Shown in pieces: positions 8,486 through 16,051 of a DNA stretch of 17,125 nucleotides. Below the pieces are notes generated by a model that worked only from the letters and a program-made list of their open reading frames with translations, did no database searches and was not told the origin of the DNA. The stretch comes from JBCBST01 sp039819115 (GTDB lineage: Bacteria > Bacteroidota > Rhodothermia > Balneolales > Balneolaceae), in NCBI GenBank assembly GCA_039819115.1, contig JBCBST010000067.1, positions 1 through 17,125 on the forward strand, read 5' to 3'. Within the stretch, counting starts at the first letter, position 1. Each line of letters starts with the position of its first letter. A program made the position numbers and the translations under genes.

Positions 8486-9508
8486 ATGAAGCATTCTAAA
8501 TTCTTAATCATTCTTTTTATTTCTCTGTTTGTTTTGCAGAGTGAGATGGGGACTGCTCAAACCGTTTCGAAGGTAGGTACTACCTCAGCCTCATTTCTTA
8601 CTCTGCCTGTTGGAGCACGATCTTCGGCGATGGCTGCAAATGTGGCCAGCGTAAACGATCTGTCGTCGATGTATTGGAATCCAGCAGGGCTGTCTGATGT
8701 GAAGACCCCTCAGGTTATGCTGGAGTACACCGATTGGCTGCTCGATTTTAACCATACCTTTTTGGGAGCATCTATACCTGTGGCGAAGGGATCGGTAGGC
8801 TTTCACGTATTAGCGCTGGATTTTGGCTCTTTTGATGAAACCACCGTGGAGGCAAACGGTAAAACCGGCCGAACCTTCAATGCCTATTCCATATCTACAG
8901 GGGTTACCTTTTCTCAGTATCTGATTCCCGAATTCACCATTGGCGGTACTGTTAAATTTATATACGAGCGGATTAGCGAAAACTCTGCTTCGGCCATCGC
9001 TTTTGATGTTGGTACCATTTATCGCACCCCATTCGATGATATAAAACTAGGGGTAAGCATTACCAATCTCGGACCCGAAATGCGAATGATGGGTACCGAT
9101 AACATTGTGCGTTATGACCCGATAGAAGGCAACCTTGGTGAGTTTGAGCCCGATGCTGAACTTTCAACCGAAGGGTTCCCTTTGCCTCTTAATCTCCGCG
9201 TCGGGCTTTCCTGGGAGGCCTATAACGAAAAAGGAAATACCCTGGTACTGGGCATAGATGGCACCAGCCCCAATGACAATTTTCAGAGTGTAAGCTTTGG
9301 GGGAGAGTTTGCCACCCTTGACGGACAGCTTATGTTTAGAGGAGGTGTACCTTATGCGGGATTAAGCACTACAGATGAACAGTTTACCCTGGGATTTGGC
9401 CTCAATTACAAACTGAGTTCCAGATATGGAATGCGATTAGACTATTCGTATCACGCATTCGAACTCCTGAGCAATGTGAACAAAATCAGTGTTCAGTTAC
9501 AATTTTAA
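8486..9508 (+). CDS. PorV/PorQ-family outer-membrane beta-barrel protein
   Basis: A 340-residue protein with signal peptide 1-24 (GTA|Q). The family hallmark is present at residues 38-70: FLTLPVGARSSAMAA followed by NDLSSMYWNPAGLSD, matching the PorV/PorQ (FadL-like barrel) pattern. The rest is alternating beta-strand sequence with repeated FxxGxxF/Y turns, ending KISVQLQF with a C-terminal Phe, as expected for an outer-membrane barrel. In the type IX system PorV carries cargo from the translocon to the sortase by recognising C-terminal domains. This copy lies in a substrate locus directly after a giant exported protein (gap of 3 bases), so it may be a dedicated partner or anchor for that protein rather than the core secretion component. 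No other T9SS core gene is present here. Confidence 0.87.
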   Translation: MKHSKFLIILFISLFVLQSEMGTAQTVSKVGTTSASFLTLPVGARSSAMAANVASVNDLSSMYWNPAGLSDVKTPQVMLEYTDWLLDFNHTFLGASIPVAKGSVGFHVLALDFGSFDETTVEANGKTGRTFNAYSISTGVTFSQYLIPEFTIGGTVKFIYERISENSASAIAFDVGTIYRTPFDDIKLGVSITNLGPEMRMMGTDNIVRYDPIEGNLGEFEPDAELSTEGFPLPLNLRVGLSWEAYNEKGNTLVLGIDGTSPNDNFQSVSFGGEFATLDGQLMFRGGVPYAGLSTTDEQFTLGFGLNYKLSSRYGMRLDYSYHAFELLSNVNKISVQLQF

Positions 9509-9532
9509 CCTAAACCATAACCTTAATTAACC

Positions 9533-9537
9533 AGAGG
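9533..9537 (+). promoter_or_regulatory. Ribosome binding site of the starch-binding protein gene
   Basis: AGAGG lies 7 bases before ATG 9545. It is the only clear Shine-Dalgarno sequence in front of a gene in this window apart from a weak GGA before the LacI-family gene. The 36-base gap (9509-9544) is also the longest inside the first unit. It suggests independent, strong translation of the downstream gene. Confidence 0.5.
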
Positions 9538-9544
9538 TTTAATA

Positions 9545-11680
9545 ATGAAAAAAGCTACCATATTGACATGTTTAGTTGCCCTTGTGGGCTTCTTTTCGAC
9601 GTCAGTACAAGCTCAGACCGATACGGTTAGTGTTACTTTTAGAGTAAACCTAGCTACCGTATTCGATACTGTTAGCGCAACGGGGTACACCGTTCGTGTT
9701 AATGGTAACATTAAAGGAGCTGGAGCCCCCGCAAGTGGAGAGGCCAGTTTCGTAGATGGTGAAGTCTTAGCATGGGATAGTAACAACGGTACAGCACTAC
9801 TCGCAAGCGATGGTGGTGATTACTGGTCTGGTACTTTCCGAATGCTCGAAGGCGACACCCTCTTATACAAGTATCGTTTCACTGGCCCTTCGGGATCTTA
9901 CGACGTAGATGAACGCTCTTTTATCACCGAGCCTAACCCTGCAGGCTGGGATACCCGTGGTCTTGTTGCAACCAAAGACACGGTATTGGAACTCACCTAT
10001 TTCAATAACAACGGGAGTGCCGATCCGGCACAACTGGCTCCATTTGAAAGCGATGACGACAGTGTTACTGTATTTTTCCGCGTTAACATGGGAGAGCCTT
10101 TCCAGCGCGGTGTATTCAACCCGGACACCGACCAGGTTGGGGTACGCGGAACTCCTGAGTTTTTCAGAAACCCTGGAGACTGGGGATCAACGGCCATCTA
10201 TTTAGAACGTGAAGACCGTCCTGAGTATGTTGATGCAGCCGATACGAACAAAATCTTCTATTCAACAGGAATCCGATTTCCAAAAGATTCAGTAGCAAAC
10301 ATTGACGGTAATATTATCTACAAGTTTGTTTGGGAATCTGGCGAAACCACCAACTGGGAAGAAGATCCAAACAGAGAGTTCTCACTTTCTGAGAACGATA
10401 GCACCATCCAGTGGGTATACTTCAACCGTATTGCTCCTACTCAAGGCCAGATCTTTGACGGTGCACTAGACTTCTCTGTAAGTGTGGGTATCCTTGAAGG
10501 CCTGGGTCTGTTCGATCGTGGTGTTGGCGATGCCGTTCAGGTTCGTGGAACGTTTAACGGATGGGGTTCTCAGGAAATGGCGTTCAGCTCTATTTCTCGT
10601 AGCTGGAGAGCAACAGGCGTTGAATATGCATTCTCTGAAGACACCGAAAACATTGCTTACAAGTACTATGTACGCTGGGATGATTCCCGTGACGAAGAAG
10701 GCAGCCCGAACTTCCTGGAAGGTATCGATGCTGACGGTTCAGGATGGGAAGAGCCCGGTATTGCTGGTGGAGGTGACCGTATCTTTGATCTTGCAAAAAC
10801 CGAAGACAACCAGGGTCCCGGACTTGAGTTCTTTAACGGTATTCAGCCAGAGGCTCTGTTAACCGAGAGCAATGTAGAAGGTGGAGCGATTAACGTTACC
10901 TTCTCTATCGATATGAATAACGCTCTGGATCATGATACATCTCAGGCCGGAACCAACAATTTCAATCCTGACGTAGATTCTGTATACCTGTATATGGATA
11001 CTCCATTCTTTGGATTAACTCAGGGCTTTGGTGTTGCGGGCGACGGTAGTGCCGGAACAAACTACTTTGGCAGCTTTACCCGTGAAGAAATGGAACCCCT
11101 TCGATTTACGGATGAAGATGAAGACATGATTTACACGCTTACTCTTCCGCTTCAGCTTCCAACATTGAACCATATTGGATTCAGAGTAGCGTTCGGTGAG
11201 CCATACAACCTGGATGGCCGCATGTTTGCACACGGTGTAGGTTTTGCAGCAGGTCGTCGTCATTATCAGTATGTTCAGCCTATCATTGCTGCGAATGGTG
11301 ATGTGTCATGGCCAGCTACCTATGCATTCCCAATGCTAACATGGGTTGCAACCGACCTGTCATTCGAAGATCCACCCGCGTATGAAGTATCTAACGAAGT
11401 GGATGTTACTGCTACCCAGTACGAGCTGATGCAGAACTATCCAAACCCATTCAACCCAACCACGACTATTCAGTTCAACCTTGGCCAGGCTGCCGAAGTG
11501 AACCTGACTATCTATAACGTGTTGGGACAGCGTGTAGCTACCGTCTATACCAATCAACAACTAAATGCCGGTACTCACTCTGTAGGCTTTGATGCCTCCA
11601 GCCTTGCTTCTGGTATTTATTTCTACCGATTAGAGGCAGGAAGCTTCATTCAGCAACGAAGCATGACCCTAATCAAATAA
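9545..11680 (+). CDS. Multi-module starch-binding-like protein with T9SS type A sorting domain
   Basis: A 711-residue exported protein with signal peptide 1-23 (VQA|Q). Four successive beta-sandwich modules of the CBM20/E-set style can be seen: about 26-153 (VSVTFRVN, VRVNGNI, LYKYRFT), 173-295 (VTVFFRVNMG, VGVRGT, IIYKFVW), 308-430 (VQVRGTFNGWGS, AYKYYVRW) and 449-605 (VTFSIDMNNA, IGFRVAF). Each opens with a strand of the VTFxVxM type. The third has the FNGW motif usual in starch-binding modules. No catalytic motif is visible. Residues 625-711 are a canonical T9SS C-terminal domain (YPNPFNPTT at 632-640, ending RSMTLIK), so the protein is exported to the surface or medium. It is probably the functional counterpart of SusE/SusF. 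Glucan binding is inferred from fold-like motifs and from GH13 neighbours, not demonstrated. Confidence 0.85.
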   Translation: MKKATILTCLVALVGFFSTSVQAQTDTVSVTFRVNLATVFDTVSATGYTVRVNGNIKGAGAPASGEASFVDGEVLAWDSNNGTALLASDGGDYWSGTFRMLEGDTLLYKYRFTGPSGSYDVDERSFITEPNPAGWDTRGLVATKDTVLELTYFNNNGSADPAQLAPFESDDDSVTVFFRVNMGEPFQRGVFNPDTDQVGVRGTPEFFRNPGDWGSTAIYLEREDRPEYVDAADTNKIFYSTGIRFPKDSVANIDGNIIYKFVWESGETTNWEEDPNREFSLSENDSTIQWVYFNRIAPTQGQIFDGALDFSVSVGILEGLGLFDRGVGDAVQVRGTFNGWGSQEMAFSSISRSWRATGVEYAFSEDTENIAYKYYVRWDDSRDEEGSPNFLEGIDADGSGWEEPGIAGGGDRIFDLAKTEDNQGPGLEFFNGIQPEALLTESNVEGGAINVTFSIDMNNALDHDTSQAGTNNFNPDVDSVYLYMDTPFFGLTQGFGVAGDGSAGTNYFGSFTREEMEPLRFTDEDEDMIYTLTLPLQLPTLNHIGFRVAFGEPYNLDGRMFAHGVGFAAGRRHYQYVQPIIAANGDVSWPATYAFPMLTWVATDLSFEDPPAYEVSNEVDVTATQYELMQNYPNPFNPTTTIQFNLGQAAEVNLTIYNVLGQRVATVYTNQQLNAGTHSVGFDASSLASGIYFYRLEAGSFIQQRSMTLIK

Positions 11681-11700
11681 TCAAACAGTTTCATTGTTTT

Positions 11701-11726
11701 CACGGGTGCTTTGACCGGCACCCGTG
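11701..11726 (+). terminator. Hairpin terminator after the starch-binding protein gene
   Basis: CACGGGTGC (11701-11709) pairs perfectly with GCACCCGTG (11718-11726) around an 8-base loop. It begins 20 bases after the stop codon and is followed by TTATTTCATT, a broken rather than continuous T run, so termination may be partial. It separates the receptor unit from the regulator/enzyme unit. Read-through would let both share the upstream promoter; I found no convincing separate promoter in the 73-base gap. Confidence 0.65.
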
Positions 11727-11753
11727 TTATTTCATTCAATTGTCGGAATTCAT

Positions 11754-12752
11754 TTGGCCGCTACTATATATGATATCGCTGAGAAAGCTGGTGTAAGCAT
11801 TGCTACAGTTTCGCGGGTGTTCAACCAAAGTGCAAACGTATCGGAGCGTACACGCCAGAAGATTTTGCTTATTGCTGAAGAGGTAGGCTATCATCCGCAG
11901 GCTTCTGCACAAAGCCTGGCCAGCAAAAAGAACAATACGGTCATGCTGGTTGTGCCGGTTATCTCCAACTATTTCTTTATGGAGGTGCTTAGCGGAGTAC
12001 AGGATAAAATTGCTCTTCATGATTATGAACTAAGCATCATTAATATAAATCCAGGTAAAGATTTATTCGATCAGGTTGAACATGTGCTTAAACGCCGTGC
12101 AGCAGAAGGATACATTTTCATATCCATTCACCTTCAGGAAGACGAATGGCGCCAGCTAAAACGCTACAACGTAGCGATGACACTGATCGATGAGCACTTC
12201 GAAGGGTTCGATTCTGTTTCGGTGGATAATGTACTGGGTGCCTACCGTGCCGTATGCTCCCTGTACAATAGCGGGTTCGAGCAGGTAGCTATGCTTTCAG
12301 CAGCTTCTTATTCAAAACCCGTCCGGGATCGGATTAAAGGATTCAAAAAGGCTAGTGAAGAATTTGGGGTATCAGATGCGGATGCAGATCAGATGATTGT
12401 GACCTGTGACACCCTTTACCGGGATGGATTTACGGAACGGGGGGGATACGAGGCTATGATCAAAATCCTGACCATGAACCCTCAACCGGATGCCTGTTTT
12501 TGTGCATCCGATATCCAGGCTGTAGGTGCTTTAAAAGCCATGCAGGACACTGGAAAGCATATACCCATTATCGGATATGATGATATTGAGTTAGCAGAAT
12601 ACATGGGCCTCTCTACCGTACGACAGCCCATGCGGGATATGGGATTCTTTGCAACCCAGAATTTAATTGATCGGATTAACAATCCGGAAAAGGCTATTTC
12701 TCAAACCATATACAGTCCGGAGTTGATCAAACGCAACTCAACGGATTTCTAA
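11754..12752 (+). CDS. LacI-family transcriptional regulator
   Basis: A 332-residue regulator when started at TTG 11754, which has GGA six bases upstream (11745-11747) and gives the usual family N-terminus (LAATIYDIAEKAG). The in-frame GTG at 11724 would add ten residues, and its codon lies within the 3' arm of the terminator hairpin, so I reject it. The helix-turn-helix covers residues 4-24; the recognition helix reads SIATVSRVFN, close to the SMATVSRVVN of CcpA-type proteins. The hinge holds AQSLAS with the DNA-intercalating Leu at residue 55. The remainder is a periplasmic-binding-protein-like sensor domain (MLVVPVISNYFF, ACFCASDIQAVGAL, IIGYDDIELAEYMG). It lies directly before a GH13 gene, as MalR-like maltose regulators often do, and probably acts at the cre-type operator at 57-70. 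The inducer is inferred to be a maltodextrin-derived sugar. Confidence 0.9.
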   Translation: MAATIYDIAEKAGVSIATVSRVFNQSANVSERTRQKILLIAEEVGYHPQASAQSLASKKNNTVMLVVPVISNYFFMEVLSGVQDKIALHDYELSIININPGKDLFDQVEHVLKRRAAEGYIFISIHLQEDEWRQLKRYNVAMTLIDEHFEGFDSVSVDNVLGAYRAVCSLYNSGFEQVAMLSAASYSKPVRDRIKGFKKASEEFGVSDADADQMIVTCDTLYRDGFTERGGYEAMIKILTMNPQPDACFCASDIQAVGALKAMQDTGKHIPIIGYDDIELAEYMGLSTVRQPMRDMGFFATQNLIDRINNPEKAISQTIYSPELIKRNSTDF

Positions 12753-12762
12753 TCCACACACC

Positions 12763-15672
12763 ATGAAGTTCATCAAGTTTACTACTCTACTAGTATCCCT
12801 CTTTTTTTGTGTTAATGCCGTACAGGCGCAGGTGGTAACGTTTACCCCTTCGTTTGCTACGCAGTTTGACTCCCTTACCGTTGTTTTCGATGCCACACAG
12901 GGTAACGGTGATCTGGCCGGCTTTACGGGCGACGTATACCTTCATACCGGGGCCATTACCACAAATAGTGACAATAACAGCGATTGGCAGTACGTACCCA
13001 ACGACTGGACCACCTACTTACCCAAAACTCAGGCCACGCCGTTAGGTAACGATCGTTGGCAGTTTACATTCGGGCCGAGCATTCGCGAATTTTTTGGGAT
13101 TACAGATCCCAACGAACAGGTTCAACAAGTGGCTATGCTATTCAGGGGAACCAACACCGGTTCGGGCAACCCGGCCGCAGTAGGCCGGGGAGATAACGGA
13201 GCGGATATCTTTATCGAACTTTCTTCGGGTGTGGTTAACGCCCGATGGGTCACTCCCGACGAAGATAATGTGACAGCTACCGTAGGTGAAGAAATTGTCT
13301 TCTTAGGATTGGGCAGTAACACTACGGGAGATGTTTCTCTTTCCATTACCCTGAACGGCCAGGAAGTGGCTCAGGCCGATAACGACTCCCTGACCTATAC
13401 CTTTAACGCCACCGAGGCGGGAGACTTTCGGTTCAGGCTGCTTGCCGAAGGGGGAGATCAGGCAGATTCTGCCTTTAAATCCGTTACCGTACGAGATGGA
13501 AACGGAGCATTGGTTCAACGCCCGAACGGTCTGGAAGACGGGATAACCCTTACCGAAACGTCGGCAACATTTTCGTTATTCGCTCCCGGAAAACAGTACG
13601 TTTACCTGCTGGGAGATTTTAACAACTGGACAGCTTCTTCGGCTTTCCTGATGAATAAAGATTCGGTAGATGCCGATAATGTTTGGTTCTGGACCGAAGT
13701 TACCGGGCTTATGACCGGAGAAGAATATGCATTCCAGTACTGGGTGGATGGTGAGCTTAACGTCGCCGATCCATATTCCGAAAAAATACTTCATCCCGAT
13801 GATCAGTTTATTTCCGAAACAACCTATCCCAACCTCAAGCCCTATCCCCAGGGTCAGGAACATGCGGTAGGGGTCATTCAGCCGGGTGAGCCTGAGTACC
13901 AGTGGGAAGTCGAAAACTTCGAAAAACCAGATCAGGAAAACCTGGTGATTTATGAACTCCTGGTACGCGACTTTGTAGAAGCACACGATTATGCTACCCT
14001 GTTAGATACCCTCGATTATCTTGAAAACCTGGGCATCAATGCGATCGAATTTATGCCGGTTAACGAGTTTGAAGGCAATGAGAGCTGGGGATATAATCCT
14101 TCATTCCACTTCGCACTGGACAAATATTACGGTACTGAACTGGATTTTAAGCGGTTCGTTGATGAAGCCCACAAACGGGGAATCGCAATCATTGTAGATG
14201 CCGTTCTTAATCATGCGTTTGGCCAGTCACCCTTTGTTCGCCTTTGGAATGAGGGAGATTTCGGAGATCCCACCCCAGATAATCCGTACCTGAATGTTGC
14301 TGCTACCCACGATTTTAACGTGGGATACGACTTTAACCACGAAAGCGAACGTACCCGGTACTTCCGTAATCGCTATGCAAAATTCTGGATTGAAGAGTAC
14401 AAGATTGATGGGTTCCGTTTTGACTTATCAAAAGGGTTCACCCAACGAAACACCTTGGGTAACATCGGAGCCTGGAATGCCTATGATCAATCCCGTGTGG
14501 ATATCTGGAACGACTACCAGAACTACATCCGCTCTGTTGATCCGACCAACTATGTAATTCTGGAACATTTGGGTGGAAACGATGAGGAAAGTGTACTGGC
14601 CAATGCTGGTATGATGCTGTGGGGGAAAATGACCGATCCCTATAACGAGACCACCATGGGGTACCATGATGGTGGTAAATCGAACTTAATTGGAGTAATG
14701 GGTACACAACGTGGTTTCAATGATGAGCACCTGGTGGGATACATGGAAAGCCACGATGAACAATGGTTGATGTTCAAAAACATCTCATTTGGTAATTCCT
14801 TTGGAGATTATAATGTGCGGGATCTGAACACGGCATTAGAACGTAATGAAGCAGCAGGAGCTTTCTTCTACACCTTACCTGGTCCTAAAATGTTGTGGCA
14901 GTTTGGGGAGTTAGGATATGGATACGGAGACAATGGAGAGCAATGTCTGAACGATTCTCCGGATTGTCCGGCTATTGCTCCGGGACGTACCGCCAATAAA
15001 CCGATCCGATGGGATTACCGGTTTGATAACAACCGTTATAAGCTTTATCAGACCTGGGCGGCACAGATAAACCTCAGGTTTTCAAGTCCGGCGTTCAGCA
15101 ATCCTGAAAGTGCAACGTACGATTTAGGTGGAAATGTTAAGTTCATCACGTTACGACACTCTGATACGGATGTAGTGATTATCGGGAACTTCGATGTGAC
15201 CGAACAAACCCGTGATCTAACATTCACTCAAGGCGGTGGAACAACCTTGTATGATTATTTTAGCGGTGAGGAACACTTTATCACCAGTCCTACGGTACAG
15301 GAAACCCTTGCTCCGGGTGAGTATAAGATTTATACTACCAGACAATTCCCTACTCCTGTTATCGAGGTGCTTACCTCCAACGAGGAGGCTGAAGAAACCG
15401 GGTTACCCAATGCGTATACCCTTCAGCCGAATTACCCAAATCCATTTAACCCAACTACCCAACTTTCATACACGGTTCCCGAGGCAGGACAGGTTCAGTT
15501 GGAAGTATTCGACATGTTGGGCAGAAAAGTGGCCACTCTTGTTAACGGACGACAATCAGCAGGTGCATACACCGTTACGTTCGATGCCCAGAGATTAAGC
15601 AGTGGTATGTACTTTGCCCGGTTTGTAGCCGGTAACACCGTTCAAACTCAAAAAATGATGCTCCTCAAATAA
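12763..15672 (+). CDS. Secreted GH13 alpha-amylase-family enzyme with T9SS sorting domain
   Basis: A 969-residue enzyme with signal peptide 1-22 (VQA|Q). Residues 24-165 form a beta-rich N-terminal domain of uncertain family, 165-245 an Ig-like module, and 260-350 a CBM48-like module (VYLLGDFNNWTAS, YAFQYWVDG). The GH13 barrel follows from about 394: region I DAVLNH (479-484), region II GFRFDLSKG with nucleophile Asp554 and the conserved Arg552, region III with acid/base Glu601 in VILEHLGG, region IV ESHDEQ with His664 and Asp665. All four catalytic regions are intact, so activity on alpha-1,4 or alpha-1,6 glucosidic bonds is expected; bond specificity cannot be decided from sequence. An amylase C-terminal beta domain (about 780-858) precedes the T9SS domain (881-969, YPNPFNPTT 891-899). 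It begins 10 bases after the regulator gene and lacks a Shine-Dalgarno. Confidence 0.93.
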   Translation: MKFIKFTTLLVSLFFCVNAVQAQVVTFTPSFATQFDSLTVVFDATQGNGDLAGFTGDVYLHTGAITTNSDNNSDWQYVPNDWTTYLPKTQATPLGNDRWQFTFGPSIREFFGITDPNEQVQQVAMLFRGTNTGSGNPAAVGRGDNGADIFIELSSGVVNARWVTPDEDNVTATVGEEIVFLGLGSNTTGDVSLSITLNGQEVAQADNDSLTYTFNATEAGDFRFRLLAEGGDQADSAFKSVTVRDGNGALVQRPNGLEDGITLTETSATFSLFAPGKQYVYLLGDFNNWTASSAFLMNKDSVDADNVWFWTEVTGLMTGEEYAFQYWVDGELNVADPYSEKILHPDDQFISETTYPNLKPYPQGQEHAVGVIQPGEPEYQWEVENFEKPDQENLVIYELLVRDFVEAHDYATLLDTLDYLENLGINAIEFMPVNEFEGNESWGYNPSFHFALDKYYGTELDFKRFVDEAHKRGIAIIVDAVLNHAFGQSPFVRLWNEGDFGDPTPDNPYLNVAATHDFNVGYDFNHESERTRYFRNRYAKFWIEEYKIDGFRFDLSKGFTQRNTLGNIGAWNAYDQSRVDIWNDYQNYIRSVDPTNYVILEHLGGNDEESVLANAGMMLWGKMTDPYNETTMGYHDGGKSNLIGVMGTQRGFNDEHLVGYMESHDEQWLMFKNISFGNSFGDYNVRDLNTALERNEAAGAFFYTLPGPKMLWQFGELGYGYGDNGEQCLNDSPDCPAIAPGRTANKPIRWDYRFDNNRYKLYQTWAAQINLRFSSPAFSNPESATYDLGGNVKFITLRHSDTDVVIIGNFDVTEQTRDLTFTQGGGTTLYDYFSGEEHFITSPTVQETLAPGEYKIYTTRQFPTPVIEVLTSNEEAEETGLPNAYTLQPNYPNPFNPTTQLSYTVPEAGQVQLEVFDMLGRKVATLVNGRQSAGAYTVTFDAQRLSSGMYFARFVAGNTVQTQKMMLLK

Positions 15673-15679
15673 CAGGCTC

Positions 15680-16051
15680 ATGAAAAAGATTGGGATGGTG
15701 AGAGATTTACTGGCGGTTCTTCTACTATGTTCGGCTTACTCAGGCTCAGCATCCAACCCGGGCATAGTTGGCCCGGGTATTCTGTCTGCCTTACCTGTTG
15801 ATGTGAGCAGGATTCAAACGGAAGATGATCGTGTTGACTTATCGCTGACTGATCCGGTTTCTTTTCGTCCCGGATCTATGGTTTATACGAACGCTTCCTC
15901 CGGTTCCGCTTCTGTTCAGCATGTTGAATACTCTGGTATGGATTGCCCGGACCCGAACATTGGGTTTGGACATGAGTTTATTGTGCAGAACAACACGCTT
16001 CCCATTGTTTTATCATCCCGCAGTTTTGAAATTCTAACTTTATCATCATAA
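15680..16051 (+). CDS. Small secreted protein of unknown function
   Basis: A 123-residue reading frame with a signal-peptide-like N-terminus (MKKIGMVRDLLAVLLLC, possible cleavage near SGSA at residues 21-24). It starts 7 bases after the GH13 stop codon, and its TAA shares one base with the next ATG (TAATG at 16049-16053), the arrangement of a translationally coupled operon gene. I do not recognise a family. The end, LPIVLSSRSFEILTLSS, resembles the last strand of GH13-type C-terminal beta domains, and FRPGSMVYTNASSG could be an earlier strand of such a fold, so it may be a stand-alone or decayed amylase C-terminal domain. A perfect hairpin lies inside the coding sequence at 15756-15778. Unlike its neighbours the mature protein would not start with Gln. 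A spurious reading frame remains possible. Confidence 0.55.
   Translation: MKKIGMVRDLLAVLLLCSAYSGSASNPGIVGPGILSALPVDVSRIQTEDDRVDLSLTDPVSFRPGSMVYTNASSGSASVQHVEYSGMDCPDPNIGFGHEFIVQNNTLPIVLSSRSFEILTLSS
15756..15778 (+). other. GC-rich hairpin inside the small secreted gene
   Basis: ACCCGGGC (15756-15763) and GCCCGGGT (15771-15778) are perfect inverted arms around the 7-base loop ATAGTTG, followed by ATTCTGTCTG. Size and layout resemble the terminator at 11701-11726, but it lies in a reading frame between two amylase genes and the following tract has few consecutive Ts. It may act as an attenuator or as an mRNA-stabilising 3' end for the upstream amylase message. Function is inference. Confidence 0.45.

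Noticed and set aside
8042..8494. A 150-codon minus-strand open frame, and other long frames opposite the receptor and giant-protein genes
   Set aside because: They lie wholly or almost wholly opposite well-supported genes, have no recognisable domain or start signal, and arise from the codon use of the sense strand.
9522..9544. Possible small hairpin AACC/GGTT around the AGAGG ribosome binding site
   Set aside because: Only four pairs with a three-base loop; too weak to call a regulatory structure.
11724..11753. GTG at 11724 as the start of the LacI-family regulator
   Set aside because: The codon lies in the terminator stem, and the extra ten residues are not part of the usual family N-terminus, which begins just before the helix-turn-helix.
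11417..15669. The two similar C-terminal segments (11417-11677 and 15403-15669) as a DNA repeat or recombination site
   Set aside because: Similarity is at protein level around the NPFNPTT motif and reflects a shared sorting domain; the DNA is too diverged to be a recent repeat.
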